Assembly: GCA_035629025.1 (NCBI GenBank)
Contig: DASPIU010000040.1
Coordinates: forward strand, 29,540-93,539
Length of the DNA stretch: 64,000 bases
Direction: 5' to 3'
Source of the DNA: Stenotrophomonas_A sp035629025
GTDB taxonomy: Bacteria; Pseudomonadota; Gammaproteobacteria; Xanthomonadales; Xanthomonadaceae
The notes under the pieces were generated by a model. That model ran no database searches. It was not told where the DNA came from and saw only the letters and a list, made by a program, of their open reading frames with translations. Shown piece after piece: positions 41,590 to 50,513 of this stretch (positions within the stretch are counted from its first letter, which is position 1; each line of letters begins with the position of its first letter). The position numbers and the translations under genes are program-made.

Positions 41590-42624
41590 TCAGTTCACCA
41601 CGAGCAGGCGCACCGCACGTGCTTCGGCCACGGCCAGCAGCAGACGCTCCAGCGCCACCCAGGCGTCGCCGTCACCGCGGCCCTTGGCGATGCGGTCCAC
41701 CTTCGACGCTTCGGCGACAAAGCGCTCCCAGCGCCGCGGTTCGGCGTGCCGTGCCAGCGCGCGCTTGAACGGTGCCTGCCGCGATTCCCAGATGCCCTGG
41801 GCCTTCATTTCGCCAGGGAGATTGCCGCCGCGCGCCTGCACCCGCGCCAGGGCAGCGGTGCGCAGCAGTTCCTTGATCAGGATCGGCATCAGCCCGGCGA
41901 CCGCCTCGCCTTCGCCGCGCAGGCCGGCGAGCATGCGTCCGACCGCCGCTGGCTGTCCGGACAGCGTGGCCTCGGCCAGGCGGAACACGTCGTAGCGCGC
42001 CGCGTCGGCGACCAGCGATTCCATGGCCGCCAGGTCCAGCGACTGCCCATCGGACAGCAAGGCCAGCTTGTCGATCTCCTGCGCGGCGGCCAGCAGATTG
42101 CCTTCCACGCGCTCGCTCAACCGCTGCACCGCGTCGGCGTCGGCGCGCAGGCCGCGCGCGCGCAGGCGGCGCTCGATCCATTCGGGCAGTTCATGCGGCT
42201 TGATCGCCCAGGCCACCGCGATGGTGCCGAGGCGGGCAATGGCATCGGCCCACTTGCCGTGGTGCGCCTTGCTCCAGTCGTTGGCGGTGATGAGCAGCAC
42301 CACGTCCGGCGGCGGATTGGCGCAGAAGGCGCTGATGACCTCGGCGCCGTCCTTGCCCGGCTTGCCGCTGGGCAGACGCACTTCGACCAGGCGCCGCGCA
42401 CTGAACAGGCTGGGCGCATTGAAACTCTGTTCGAGCTGGTTCCAGTCGAAATCGCGGCCCTCGGCGTCGAACACCTCGCGCTCGCCGATGCCCTCGGCGC
42501 GCGCGCGCGCACGAATGGCGTCGGCGGCTTCGAGCACGCGCAGGGTTTCCGGGCCGGCCACCAGGTACACCGGCTGCAATGGCTGCGCGGCCTGGCTGGC
42601 GAGTTGTTCGGGTCGAAGCTCCAT
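41590..42624 (-). CDS. holA: DNA polymerase III subunit delta
   Basis: The 344-residue protein is the delta subunit of the clamp loader, which opens the beta clamp. Recognisable parts are QPVYLVAGPETLRVLEAADA at the N-terminus, FDAEGRDFDWNQLEQSFNAP, FSARRLVEVRLPSGKPGKDG, and the C-terminal helical collar with SGQPAAVGRMLAGLRGEGEA. The length is the usual one. It starts 18 nt after lptE, in the conserved lptE-holA-nadD order. Confidence 0.95.
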   Translation of the reverse strand: MELRPEQLASQAAQPLQPVYLVAGPETLRVLEAADAIRARARAEGIGEREVFDAEGRDFDWNQLEQSFNAPSLFSARRLVEVRLPSGKPGKDGAEVISAFCANPPPDVVLLITANDWSKAHHGKWADAIARLGTIAVAWAIKPHELPEWIERRLRARGLRADADAVQRLSERVEGNLLAAAQEIDKLALLSDGQSLDLAAMESLVADAARYDVFRLAEATLSGQPAAVGRMLAGLRGEGEAVAGLMPILIKELLRTAALARVQARGGNLPGEMKAQGIWESRQAPFKRALARHAEPRRWERFVAEASKVDRIAKGRGDGDAWVALERLLLAVAEARAVRLLVVN

Positions 42625-42642
42625 GCCGTGGCTGCGCGGCGC

Positions 42643-43236
42643 TTACTGCGCCGGCGGCTGCTCTGGCGGCTGCACGGGCGTGGTCGTGGCCGGCGTGGCC
42701 GGGTTCTCCAGCGACTGGCCGTGCTCCAGGCGTGCGCGCACCACGCTGTCGATGCGGCGCAGGATCGACGCGGCCATCTCGCGGCGCAGTTCGGTGGCCA
42801 GGATTTCGCGCTCGGTCGCGGTACCGGTGGCGTCCTGCGGCGGCGACACGTAGTCGCGCGACTGCTCGATCACCTGCTGCGGCACCAGCACCGAACCATC
42901 GGCGCGCAGCAAGGTGAAGATCACCGCGTAGCGCAGGCTGTATTCCTGGGCGCGGCCTTCGGCGTCGATGGCGATGGGCAGGTCGCCCCAGCGTTCGGAC
43001 AACACCTGCAGCGTCGCAAAGCCGGTCTTGGCCTTTTCATCGGCCAGGGTGGCACCGGAGGCGACCAGGCCGCGGTTGAGGATCTTCACCAGCTCGCTGT
43101 ACGGCGCCGCCGACTGCACCCGCACCGCTGGCGTGTCGGCCGGCAGGCTGAGCGAATTGCGCAGATGGAAGCCACAGGCGCTCAGGCCCAGGGTGAGGAC
43201 GAGGGCGGCGGCGAAGGTGTACGGGGCTCGGATCAT
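42643..43236 (-). CDS. lptE: LPS assembly lipoprotein LptE
   Basis: The 197-residue lipoprotein plugs the LptD barrel in the outer membrane and helps insert lipopolysaccharide. The lipobox is LTLGLSACGFHLRN, an almost universal LptE start. Later segments, KILNRGLVASGATLADEKAK and YSLRYAVIFTLLRADGSVLV followed by PQQVIEQSRDY, fit the family. The C-terminal tail is Pro/Thr/Gln-rich (TPVQPPEQPPAQ), as often in Xanthomonadaceae. The ATG at 43236 is the natural signal-peptide start; a long upstream extension lies antisense-like within the leuS 3' end and is rejected. leuS lies 167 bp upstream. Confidence 0.94.
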   Translation of the reverse strand: MIRAPYTFAAALVLTLGLSACGFHLRNSLSLPADTPAVRVQSAAPYSELVKILNRGLVASGATLADEKAKTGFATLQVLSERWGDLPIAIDAEGRAQEYSLRYAVIFTLLRADGSVLVPQQVIEQSRDYVSPPQDATGTATEREILATELRREMAASILRRIDSVVRARLEHGQSLENPATPATTTPVQPPEQPPAQ

Positions 43237-43403
43237 GAGGACAGTCTGGGGCAGCGGGCGGTGGGCGGCAACCGGGATGCGGGGAATGGCGCGCGCCCTG
43301 GGCCGCGCGCCGCCGGTAGCCAAGGCTGCACGAGCCGGCGTGAACGCGGTTTGAGGCAACCGGCATGCCGGCGCCCCGCTCCGCCGCACGCCGCTCGCGC
43401 TGC

Positions 43404-46046
43404 TCAGGCCGCGACGATGTTGACGATCTTGCCCGGCACGATGATGACCTTGCGCACGGTCAGCCCTTCCAGGAACTTGGCAGCGTTCGGCTCGGCCTGG
43501 GCCAGCGCCTCGACCTGCTCGCGCCCGGCATCGGCGGCGACCTCGATGGTGCCGCGCAGCTTGCCGTTTACCTGCACCGCCAGCGTCAGCGCATCGCGCA
43601 CCAGCGCGGCGGCATCGGCCTGCGGGAAGCGCTGGTCTTCCAGCAGCGTCTCGCCATGACCCAGCACCTGCCACAGCGCGTGGCTGGCATGCGGGGTGAT
43701 CGGGTTGAGCAGCAGCACCATGGCCTCCAGCGCCTCCTGGCGCACGGCACGGCCGGCGGCGCTGTCGTCCTCGAACTTGGCCAGCGTGTTGGACAGTTCC
43801 ATCACCGCGGCAATGGCGGTATTGAAGCTGTGACGGCGGCCGTAGTCGTCGCCGACCTTGCCGATGGTCTCGTGGGTCTTGCGGCGCATCGCCTTCTGCG
43901 CCGAATCCAGCGCGGACACCTCCAGCGCCGGCGCGCGGCCACCTTCCGCGTGCTTGTGCACCTGCGTCCACAGCCGGCGCAGGAAGCGCGCCATGCCATC
44001 GACGCCGGCCTCGTTCCACTCCAGGGACTGCTCCGGCGGCGCGGCGAACATCGAGAACAGGCGCACGGTGTCGGCGCCGTACTTGTCCACCATGGCGCGC
44101 GGGTCAACGCCGTTGTTCTTGGACTTGGACATCTTCTCGGTGCCGCCGATCTGCACCGGCTGGCCATCGGCGACCAGCGTCGCGCCGACCACGCGGCCGC
44201 GCTCATCGCGCTGCACCTGCACATCGGCCGGGTTGATCCAGTCCTTGGAACCATCGGCGTTGTGGCGGAAGAAGGTCTCGGCGATCACCATGCCCTGGGT
44301 CAGCAGGTTGGTGGCCGGTTCGTCGCTGTCCACCAGGCGCGCGTCGCGCATGAGCTTGTGATAGAAGCGGAAGTACATCAGGTGCAGGATCGCGTGCTCG
44401 ATGCCGCCGATGTACTGGTCCACCGGCAGCCAGTAGTTGCCGCGCTTGTCGACCATGTCGCGCGCGCCCGGCGAGGTGTAGCGCGCGTAGTACCAGCTCG
44501 ACTCCATGAAGGTGTCGAAGGTGTCGGTTTCGCGCTCGGCTGGCTTGCCGCACTGCGGGCAGGTGGTCTTGCGCCATTCCGGATCAGTCTTGATCGGCGA
44601 GCCGGTGCCGCTGAACTGCACGTCCTCGGGCAGCACCACCGGCAACTGGTCTTCGGGCACCGGCACCGCGCCGCAGCTGTCGCAGTAGATCACCGGGATC
44701 GGGCAACCCCAGTAGCGCTGGCGGCTCACGCCCCAGTCGCGCAGGCGGTAATTGACGCGGCGCTGGCCGCGGCCCTGGCGCTCGAAGCGCTCGGCCAGGG
44801 CCTCGAACGCGCCGTAATAGTCCAGGCCGTCGAACTCGGCCGAATTGACCAGCTCCAGTTCGCGGGTCTTGTCGCCGTACCAGTCCTGCCAGTTGGCCGG
44901 ATCGTAGTGCTTCTCGGCTTCGTTGCGCGGCGACTTCAGCGCCACCACCTGGCGGATCGGCAGCTGGTACTTGTGGGCGAACTCGAAATCGCGCTGGTCA
45001 TGGCCGGGCACCGCCATCACCGCGCCGGTGCCGTAGCCCATCAGCACGAAGTTGGCGACCCACACCGGCACCTGCTCGCCGGTGATCGGGTGCACGGCCT
45101 TCAGCCCGGTGTCCATGCCGCGCTTTTCCTGCGTTTCCAGTTCGGCTTCGGACACGCCGCCGTGCTTGAGCTCGGCCAGCAGCTGCGCCAGGGCCGGGTT
45201 GTGCGCGGCGGCATGCAGCGCCAGCGGATGTTCGCCGGCAATGGAAACGAAGGTCACGCCCATCAGCGTGTCCGGGCGGGTGGTGAACACGCGCAGCGGC
45301 TCCAGCGGCGCGCCCGCGGCATCGACCACGTCGAACTGGATTTCCAGCCCTTCGGAGCGGCCGATCCAGTTGCGCTGCATGGTCTTGACCGATTCGGGCC
45401 AGCCGTCCAGCGTGTCCAGGCCGTCGAGCAGCTCCTGCGCGTAGTCGGTGATGCGCAGGAACCATTGCGGAATCTCGCGCTTTTCCACCAGCGCGCCAGA
45501 GCGCCACCCGCGGCCGTCGATGACCTGCTCGTTGGCCAGCACGGTCTGGTCCACCGGGTCCCAGTTCACCACCGCATTGCGGCGATAGGCCAGGCCCTTG
45601 CGCATCAGCCGGGTGAACATGCGCTGCTCGTGCACGTAGTACTCGGGGCGGCAGGTGGCGAACTCGCGCGACCAGTCAATGGCATAGCCGAGCGACTTCA
45701 GCTGGCTGCGCATGTGCTCGATGTTGGCGTAGGTCCACTTCGCCGGCGCGGTCTTGTTCTTGATCGCCGCGTTCTCGGCCGGCAGGCCGAAGGCGTCCCA
45801 GCCCATCGGCTGCAGCACGTTCTTGCCGGTCATGCGCTGGTAGCGGCTGATGACATCGCCGATGGTGTAGTTGCGCACGTGGCCCATGTGCAGCGCACCG
45901 GACGGGTACGGCAGCATCGACAGGCAATAGAACTTCGGCTTGTCGGAAGTCTCGTCGACCTCGAAGGCGCGGGTGGCATCCCAATACTGCTGGGCGGCGG
46001 TTTCGACCAGCTGCGGGTCGTAGGCGTGGGTTTCGGCGGTGGACAT
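43404..46046 (-). CDS. leuS: Leucyl-tRNA synthetase
   Basis: The 880-residue class I synthetase charges tRNA-Leu. The HIGH-type motif is SMLPYPSGALHMGHVRNY, the KMSKS loop is GTEKMSKSKNNGVDPRAM, and the zinc-binding segment has CDSCGAVPVPEDQLP with CPQCGKPAERETDTF. The CP1 editing domain includes VFTTRPDTLMGVTFVSIAGE, and MGYGTGAVMAVPGHDQRD holds the editing Asp. The ATG at 46046 (MSTAETHAYDPQ) is preferred over one nine codons upstream. It heads the leuS-lptE-holA-nadD-rsfS-rlmH series. Confidence 0.97.
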   Translation of the reverse strand: MSTAETHAYDPQLVETAAQQYWDATRAFEVDETSDKPKFYCLSMLPYPSGALHMGHVRNYTIGDVISRYQRMTGKNVLQPMGWDAFGLPAENAAIKNKTAPAKWTYANIEHMRSQLKSLGYAIDWSREFATCRPEYYVHEQRMFTRLMRKGLAYRRNAVVNWDPVDQTVLANEQVIDGRGWRSGALVEKREIPQWFLRITDYAQELLDGLDTLDGWPESVKTMQRNWIGRSEGLEIQFDVVDAAGAPLEPLRVFTTRPDTLMGVTFVSIAGEHPLALHAAAHNPALAQLLAELKHGGVSEAELETQEKRGMDTGLKAVHPITGEQVPVWVANFVLMGYGTGAVMAVPGHDQRDFEFAHKYQLPIRQVVALKSPRNEAEKHYDPANWQDWYGDKTRELELVNSAEFDGLDYYGAFEALAERFERQGRGQRRVNYRLRDWGVSRQRYWGCPIPVIYCDSCGAVPVPEDQLPVVLPEDVQFSGTGSPIKTDPEWRKTTCPQCGKPAERETDTFDTFMESSWYYARYTSPGARDMVDKRGNYWLPVDQYIGGIEHAILHLMYFRFYHKLMRDARLVDSDEPATNLLTQGMVIAETFFRHNADGSKDWINPADVQVQRDERGRVVGATLVADGQPVQIGGTEKMSKSKNNGVDPRAMVDKYGADTVRLFSMFAAPPEQSLEWNEAGVDGMARFLRRLWTQVHKHAEGGRAPALEVSALDSAQKAMRRKTHETIGKVGDDYGRRHSFNTAIAAVMELSNTLAKFEDDSAAGRAVRQEALEAMVLLLNPITPHASHALWQVLGHGETLLEDQRFPQADAAALVRDALTLAVQVNGKLRGTIEVAADAGREQVEALAQAEPNAAKFLEGLTVRKVIIVPGKIVNIVAA

Positions 46047-46188
46047 GGACACGGTCGGGACGCGGCGGCGCAAAGCGTGAAAGGGTACCGCAGTGCAGCA
46101 GGTGCTCCAAACGGCAGGCGGACGCCAGCCTGATCCAGGCAGGCCCGGGCCGGCCCCGGCACCACCGGGACCCCTGCCCCGGCCGGCT

Positions 46189-46836
46189 TCAGGCGCGTTG
46201 CGGCCAGCGCGCGGCGGCCAGCCCGAACCAGGCCGCCCAGGCCGCGAAGCCCAGCCGTTGCGCCAGCGGCGCGGGCAGCAGCGGGACGAACCCGGTCACC
46301 AGCACCACCGCGCCCGCGCCCCAGCACAGCCAGGCCAGGCCGCGGTCGCGGTCGCGGCTGGCCACGGCCATGCCCAGCGCCAGCATGGCCGGGATGAAGG
46401 CCACCTCCCACAGCAGCCAGGCGGTGGAATGATGCTGGGTGGCCGGGCCTTCCAGGTCCATCGGATCGAGCGGGAACAGGCCGAGCCCGGCAAAGGCCAG
46501 GCCGGACAGGAATAGCAGCTGCACGCCGACCCGCGCGATCCAGGACTGGCGGTCATCGGCAAACACCGCCAGCGCGGCAAAGGCGGCCAGCACGCCAGGC
46601 ACGACGAAGCCGAGCAGGCCAAAGGCGCGGGCGTGGTCAATGCCACTGGCACCCAGCAGCGCCACCGGATATCGCCATTGCGAGTATTCCGGCAGGGCCA
46701 GGCCGAAGCCGGCCACCACCAGCACCAGCCACGGCAGCAGGATCATGGCCGCGCGGCGGCCCCACAGTTCGCGCTTGCTCACCACCAGCTCCGGGTTGCG
46801 GCGCGCGGATTGGCGCGCGCGTGGATGAGCGGCCAT
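46189..46836 (-). CDS. DUF998-type integral membrane protein
   Basis: The 215-residue protein has six hydrophobic segments, for example MILLPWLVLVVAGFGLALPE, AFGLLGFVVPGVLAAFAALA and VQLLFLSGLAFAGLGLFPLD. The layout and the loop DPMDLEGPATQHHSTAWLLW resemble DUF998 proteins, inner-membrane proteins without defined activity. The ATG at 46836 starts a basic N-terminal tail (MAAHPRARQSARRNPEL) in keeping with the positive-inside rule. The frame is open further upstream into the AraC gene but without similarity. It lies 38 bp downstream of the AraC regulator and may be cotranscribed with it. Confidence 0.75.
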   Translation of the reverse strand: MAAHPRARQSARRNPELVVSKRELWGRRAAMILLPWLVLVVAGFGLALPEYSQWRYPVALLGASGIDHARAFGLLGFVVPGVLAAFAALAVFADDRQSWIARVGVQLLFLSGLAFAGLGLFPLDPMDLEGPATQHHSTAWLLWEVAFIPAMLALGMAVASRDRDRGLAWLCWGAGAVVLVTGFVPLLPAPLAQRLGFAAWAAWFGLAAARWPQRA

Positions 46837-46874
46837 TGTCGCATCGGCATGCGCGGCCGGGCACAGGCGCCGGA

Positions 46875-47843
46875 TCAGGGCTGCTGCGTGCACGCCCGCA
46901 GCAGCGTGTCGCGTGGCAACTCGCCGAACGTGCGACGGTAGCTTTCGGCAAAGCGCGACAGGTCCCACAGGCCGTATCCCAGTGCGATCGCCTTGACCGA
47001 GTTGCGCGTGGCATCGGCGGCGGAAAGCGCACGGCAGGCCGCGCACAGGCGCAGCAGGGCCAGGTAGCGGTTCGGCGATACCCCAAGCAGGTCGTCGAAG
47101 GCATAGCGCAGGGCGCGTTCGCTGACCTCGGCCGCTTCGCAGATGTCCTTCATGTAGAGGTTGTGGCGCAGGTTCCTGCGCATGAAGTCCTCGGCGCGGC
47201 GCAGGATGCGGTAGTGCGTATGCCGACCGCGGCCGCTGACCGCGCGGTCGAAATCGCCGGCCGCGGCCAGCGCGCGCACGTGCTGGTCGAGCAATGGATC
47301 AACTGGCAGATGCGCTGCCGCGACGTTCATCGCCGCCGAATGTGCCGTGATGCCTTGCTGCAACGCCTGATAGGCGTCGCGCAGCGCATGCTCCGGCGGC
47401 AGATGCAGGTGCGACAGCGTGAGCGCCGGGCTGCCGAGCTCGCGCAGCTGTGCCGGGTCCAGTTTCTCCTGCACGCGCGCGAACGGCAGCACCAGCACGC
47501 TGAGCGCGGTGCCGGCGCTGAGCACGAACTCGCTGGCGGCTCCGGGCATCAAGGTCAGTAGACTGCCGTCGGCAAGCGGCGCGCCGTGGCACCAGCTGGT
47601 CGCCTCGTCGGTGTGATGGATGCAGCCGAGCAGGCACCATTCCGGCGGCAGCACGAAGCGGCCACGCATGGCGAACGCCGTGCTGATCGTGCACGCGCGC
47701 AGCCCTTCGCGCACCGCGCTGTGAACTCGCGCCGCGGGCAGGTTTCCATCCAGCACCACCAGCTCCAGCGCACACACGCCCAGCACCCCGGACAGGGTGA
47801 TCAGGCCACGCGCACCGCACTGGGCGCCGTTGGCGCCTTCCAT
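46875..47843 (-). CDS. AraC-family transcriptional regulator
   Basis: The 322-residue protein has an N-terminal sensory part with WCLLGCIHHTDEATSWCHGA and LTLMPGAASEFVLSAGTALS, and a C-terminal double helix-turn-helix. The first helix-turn-helix is YMKDICEAAEVSERALRYAF and the second is AIALGYGLWDLSRFAESYRR followed by TFGELPRDTL. The N-terminal style and length resemble EutR-type activators, but the inducer cannot be named. Several in-frame starts exist; the ATG at 47843 is chosen because the sequence further upstream is low in family character. Its target may be the DUF998 gene downstream. Confidence 0.82.
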   Translation of the reverse strand: MEGANGAQCGARGLITLSGVLGVCALELVVLDGNLPAARVHSAVREGLRACTISTAFAMRGRFVLPPEWCLLGCIHHTDEATSWCHGAPLADGSLLTLMPGAASEFVLSAGTALSVLVLPFARVQEKLDPAQLRELGSPALTLSHLHLPPEHALRDAYQALQQGITAHSAAMNVAAAHLPVDPLLDQHVRALAAAGDFDRAVSGRGRHTHYRILRRAEDFMRRNLRHNLYMKDICEAAEVSERALRYAFDDLLGVSPNRYLALLRLCAACRALSAADATRNSVKAIALGYGLWDLSRFAESYRRTFGELPRDTLLRACTQQP

Positions 47844-48061
47844 ACACCGTCTCCCTTGCTCGCCGTGCCCGGCACTGACGCGGGCCTGCGCGCCTGTCTC
47901 CCCGACAGGCGGCATCGGCGCGAACGTAAAGGCATCGGCCACGCGCGGCACAACTTGAGCTGCCGCGCGCGGCCAATCGCAGGTCGCACGCTGGGGCGGC
48001 TCGCTTGAGACCCGGGCATTTGCCACCATAGAGGGCCTCTCGTCGCCACGATCCCCCTGCC

Positions 48062-48922
48062 ATGTCCGACAAGCCGCACGTATTCGACGCCACCACCGCG
48101 ACCTTTGAAGCCGAGGTCCTGCAGAAGTCCCTGCAAGTGCCGGTGCTGGTGGATTTCTGGGCCACCTGGTGCGGCCCCTGCAAGACGCTGACCCCGATCC
48201 TGGAAAAGCTCGCCGCCGAATACAACGGCGCCTTCGAGCTGGCCAAGGTGGATGTGGACCAGGAGCAGCAGATTGCCGCCGCCTTCCAGATCCGCTCGGT
48301 GCCGACGGTATTCCTGGTCAAGGACGGACAACTGGTCGATGGCTTCCCCGGCGCGCTGCCGGAAGGCCAGCTGCGCGAATTCCTGGCCCAGCACGGCGTC
48401 GTCCCGGCCGCGGCCGCCGAACCCGAGGCCGCCGCCCCGGCGCCCGTGCTCGACCCGCATGCCGAAGTCGCGCGCCTGCGCCAGGCCACGGCCGTCGAGC
48501 CGGACAAGGACGAACTCAAGCTCGACCTCGCCCTGGCCCTGCTGCGCACCGGCGAGGCCGATGAAGCTGGCCGCCTGCTCGACGCCCTGCCCGCCAACCT
48601 AGCCACTGACGATCGCGCCGTACGCGCCCGTGCCCGCCTCGGTTTTGCCAACACCCTCAAGGACGCCCCGGCCGCCGACGCCCTGGAACAGGCCCTGGCT
48701 CGTGACCCTGCCGACCTGCGCGCGCGCCACCTGCTTGGCGTACGCCTGCTGCTCGACGGCCAGGACCAGGCTGCCCTCGATCACTTGATCGAACTGCTGC
48801 GCCTGGACCGCAACTATGCGGAAGGTCTGCCGCGCAAGACACTGATTGATGCCTTCCGCGTGATCGAGGACGAGGATCTGGTGGGGCAGTACCGGCGGAA
48901 GATGTCGGCGTTGTTATTTTAA
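48062..48922 (+). CDS. cnoX: CnoX-like thioredoxin with TPR tail (YbbN family)
   Basis: The 286-residue cytosolic protein begins with a thioredoxin domain (about 1-115) whose active site is WATWCGPCKTLTPILEKLAA, with the cis-Pro loop IRSVPTVFLVKDGQLVDGFP. After an Ala/Pro-rich linker (AAAAEPEAAAPAPV), residues 140-286 form TPR-like helices ending with ALDHLIELLRLDRNYAEGLP and AFRVIEDEDLVGQYRRKM. This is the CnoX/YbbN architecture, a chaperedoxin that protects clients during oxidative stress. Unlike E. coli CnoX, which has lost the first cysteine, both redox cysteines are present here. Confidence 0.9.
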   Translation: MSDKPHVFDATTATFEAEVLQKSLQVPVLVDFWATWCGPCKTLTPILEKLAAEYNGAFELAKVDVDQEQQIAAAFQIRSVPTVFLVKDGQLVDGFPGALPEGQLREFLAQHGVVPAAAAEPEAAAPAPVLDPHAEVARLRQATAVEPDKDELKLDLALALLRTGEADEAGRLLDALPANLATDDRAVRARARLGFANTLKDAPAADALEQALARDPADLRARHLLGVRLLLDGQDQAALDHLIELLRLDRNYAEGLPRKTLIDAFRVIEDEDLVGQYRRKMSALLF

Positions 48923-48973
48923 CAAGGGCCGGGCGTTTGCGTCCGGTTGTTGGTCGCAATCTGTCGGATGGCG

Positions 48974-48997
48974 GTCGCGGCTGAAGCCGCTCCTACG
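48974..48997. repeat. GTAG REP hairpin, reverse orientation
   Basis: GTCGCGGCTGAAGCCGCTCC then TACG, in the 160-bp gap between cnoX and the DUF4442 gene. It is the only recognised REP here that lies between co-directional genes. Confidence 0.85.
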
Positions 48998-49082
48998 CAG
49001 CCGGGACCCTCTCTGTCCGGTCCCGGCCCGTACCGGCACGTATGGTAGGCTCCGCGACAGCCCCACCCTCGCCTGCCAACGC

Positions 49083-49532
49083 ATGAAAGCCTCGCTCTTC
49101 CGCCTCGGCCTCAACCTCTGGCCGCCGTTCCTGTTCCCCGGCATCCGCGTCACCCAACTGTCCGACGACTACCGCCACGCCCGCGTCGAACTGCGCATGC
49201 GCCCCTGGAACCGCAACTACGTCGGCACCCACTTCGGCGGCAGCCTGTTCGCCATGACCGACCCGTTCTGGATGCTCCTGGTCATGCACAACATCGGCCG
49301 CGACTATTACGTCTGGGACAAGGCCGCGACCATCGAATTCGTCAAACCCGGTCGCGGCACCGTCCACGCCGAATTCGATATTGACGACGCCGTCCTCGAC
49401 CAACTGCGCAGCGCCACCGCCAACGGCGACAAGACCCTGCACTGGTTCGACACCCACGTCATCGATGCCCAGGGCGATATCGTCGCCAAGCTGCGCAAGC
49501 AGCTCTACGTCAAACGCAAGCCGCGTCGCTGA
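49083..49532 (+). CDS. DUF4442 hotdog-fold protein (thioesterase-like)
   Basis: The 149-residue protein matches DUF4442: NLWPPFLFPGIRVTQLSDDY, ARVELRMRPWNRNYVGTHFG followed by GSLFAMTDPFWMLLVM, and IEFVKPGRGTVHAEFDID. The G-T-x-F-G-G-S-L-F-A-M-x-D segment occupies the position of the catalytic helix of hotdog thioesterases, so acyl-CoA thioester hydrolysis is plausible but unproven. Its last base is the first of an in-frame codon leading to the cyclophilin gene, whose real start is 62 bp further on. Confidence 0.85.
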   Translation: MKASLFRLGLNLWPPFLFPGIRVTQLSDDYRHARVELRMRPWNRNYVGTHFGGSLFAMTDPFWMLLVMHNIGRDYYVWDKAATIEFVKPGRGTVHAEFDIDDAVLDQLRSATANGDKTLHWFDTHVIDAQGDIVAKLRKQLYVKRKPRR

Positions 49533-49594
49533 TGGCAGTGGCGCCCGGCCCCGCCGCCGGGCCAGAATCGGCCGACCTCCTTCCGGCCCTCTCC

Positions 49595-50497
49595 ATGCGC
49601 CCGACCGCCCGCCTGCTCGCCTGCGCCCTGCTCGCCGCTCTGCCCGCACTCGCCCACGCCGCTCCCTACCGCAGCGCCCAGCAGATCCTCGATGCCTCTC
49701 CCGCCAGCGACTGGCGCAGCCTCGACCCGGCCAACACCCTCTACCTCGAACTGCCCAACGGCCGCGTCATCATCGAACTTGCGCCGCAGTTCGCGCCGGC
49801 CCACGTCGACAACATCCGCACCTTCGCCCGCGAACACTTCTGGGACGGCACCTCGATCTACCGCGCGCAGGACAACTTCGTCGTGCAGTTCGGCGATGCC
49901 GATGCCGACGATCCGGCCAAGGCCAAGTCCGTGGGCAGCGCCAAGACCCATCTGCCGGCCGAATTCGCGCGTCCGTCCAAGGGCCTGCCGTTCTCGCCGC
50001 TGCCCGACCGCGACGGCTGGGCGCGTGAAGTGGGCTTCAGCGACGGCTTTGCCGTCGGCCGCGATGGCGCCAATGGCCAGACCTGGCTGGCGCATTGCTA
50101 TGGTGCGGTCGGTGCCGGCCGCAACAACGCACCCGACAGCAGCGTGGGCGCCGAACTCTATGTGGTCATCGGCCAGTCGCCGCGCCAGCTCGACAACAAC
50201 ATCACCGTCGTCGGGCGCGTGGTGAAGGGCATGGAACTGCTCAGCGCCACGCCACGCGGGCCCGAGCCGATGGGCTTCTACGAAGACCCCGCGCAGCGCA
50301 CGCCGATCCGCGCGATCCGCCTTGCCAGCGAAGTGCCGGCGGCCGAGCGCACGCCGCTGCAGCTGCTGCGCACCGACAGCCAGACCTTCCGCGATGCCAC
50401 CGAGGCGCGGCGCAACCGCGTGGACGACTTCTACAAGCGCCCGGCCGGGCACATCGACCTGTGCAACGTGCCGCTGCCGGTGCGCACACCGAAGTGA
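49595..50497 (+). CDS. Periplasmic cyclophilin-type peptidyl-prolyl isomerase
   Basis: The 300-residue protein has a signal peptide (ARLLACALLAALPALAHA) and a cyclophilin domain. LELPNGRVIIELAPQFAPAH with VDNIRTFAREHFWDGTSIYR is the typical start, with the conserved catalytic Arg region shifted to IYRAQDNFVVQFGD. SSVGAELYVVIGQSPRQLDN and ITVVGRVVKGMELL match the later strands. It contains large inserts compared with E. coli PpiA, and several canonical residues (FHR, QGG) are altered (IYR, QFGD). It probably assists periplasmic protein folding. A zinc dehydrogenase ends 16 bp away on the other strand. Confidence 0.88.
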   Translation: MRPTARLLACALLAALPALAHAAPYRSAQQILDASPASDWRSLDPANTLYLELPNGRVIIELAPQFAPAHVDNIRTFAREHFWDGTSIYRAQDNFVVQFGDADADDPAKAKSVGSAKTHLPAEFARPSKGLPFSPLPDRDGWAREVGFSDGFAVGRDGANGQTWLAHCYGAVGAGRNNAPDSSVGAELYVVIGQSPRQLDNNITVVGRVVKGMELLSATPRGPEPMGFYEDPAQRTPIRAIRLASEVPAAERTPLQLLRTDSQTFRDATEARRNRVDDFYKRPAGHIDLCNVPLPVRTPK

Positions 50498-50513
50498 CCG
50501 CGCGGCGGCGCGC

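Noticed and set aside
43365..46133. Very long + strand open frame opposite leuS
   Set aside because: High-GC shadow of leuS; the composition is His/Gln/Arg-rich and has no recognisable domain.
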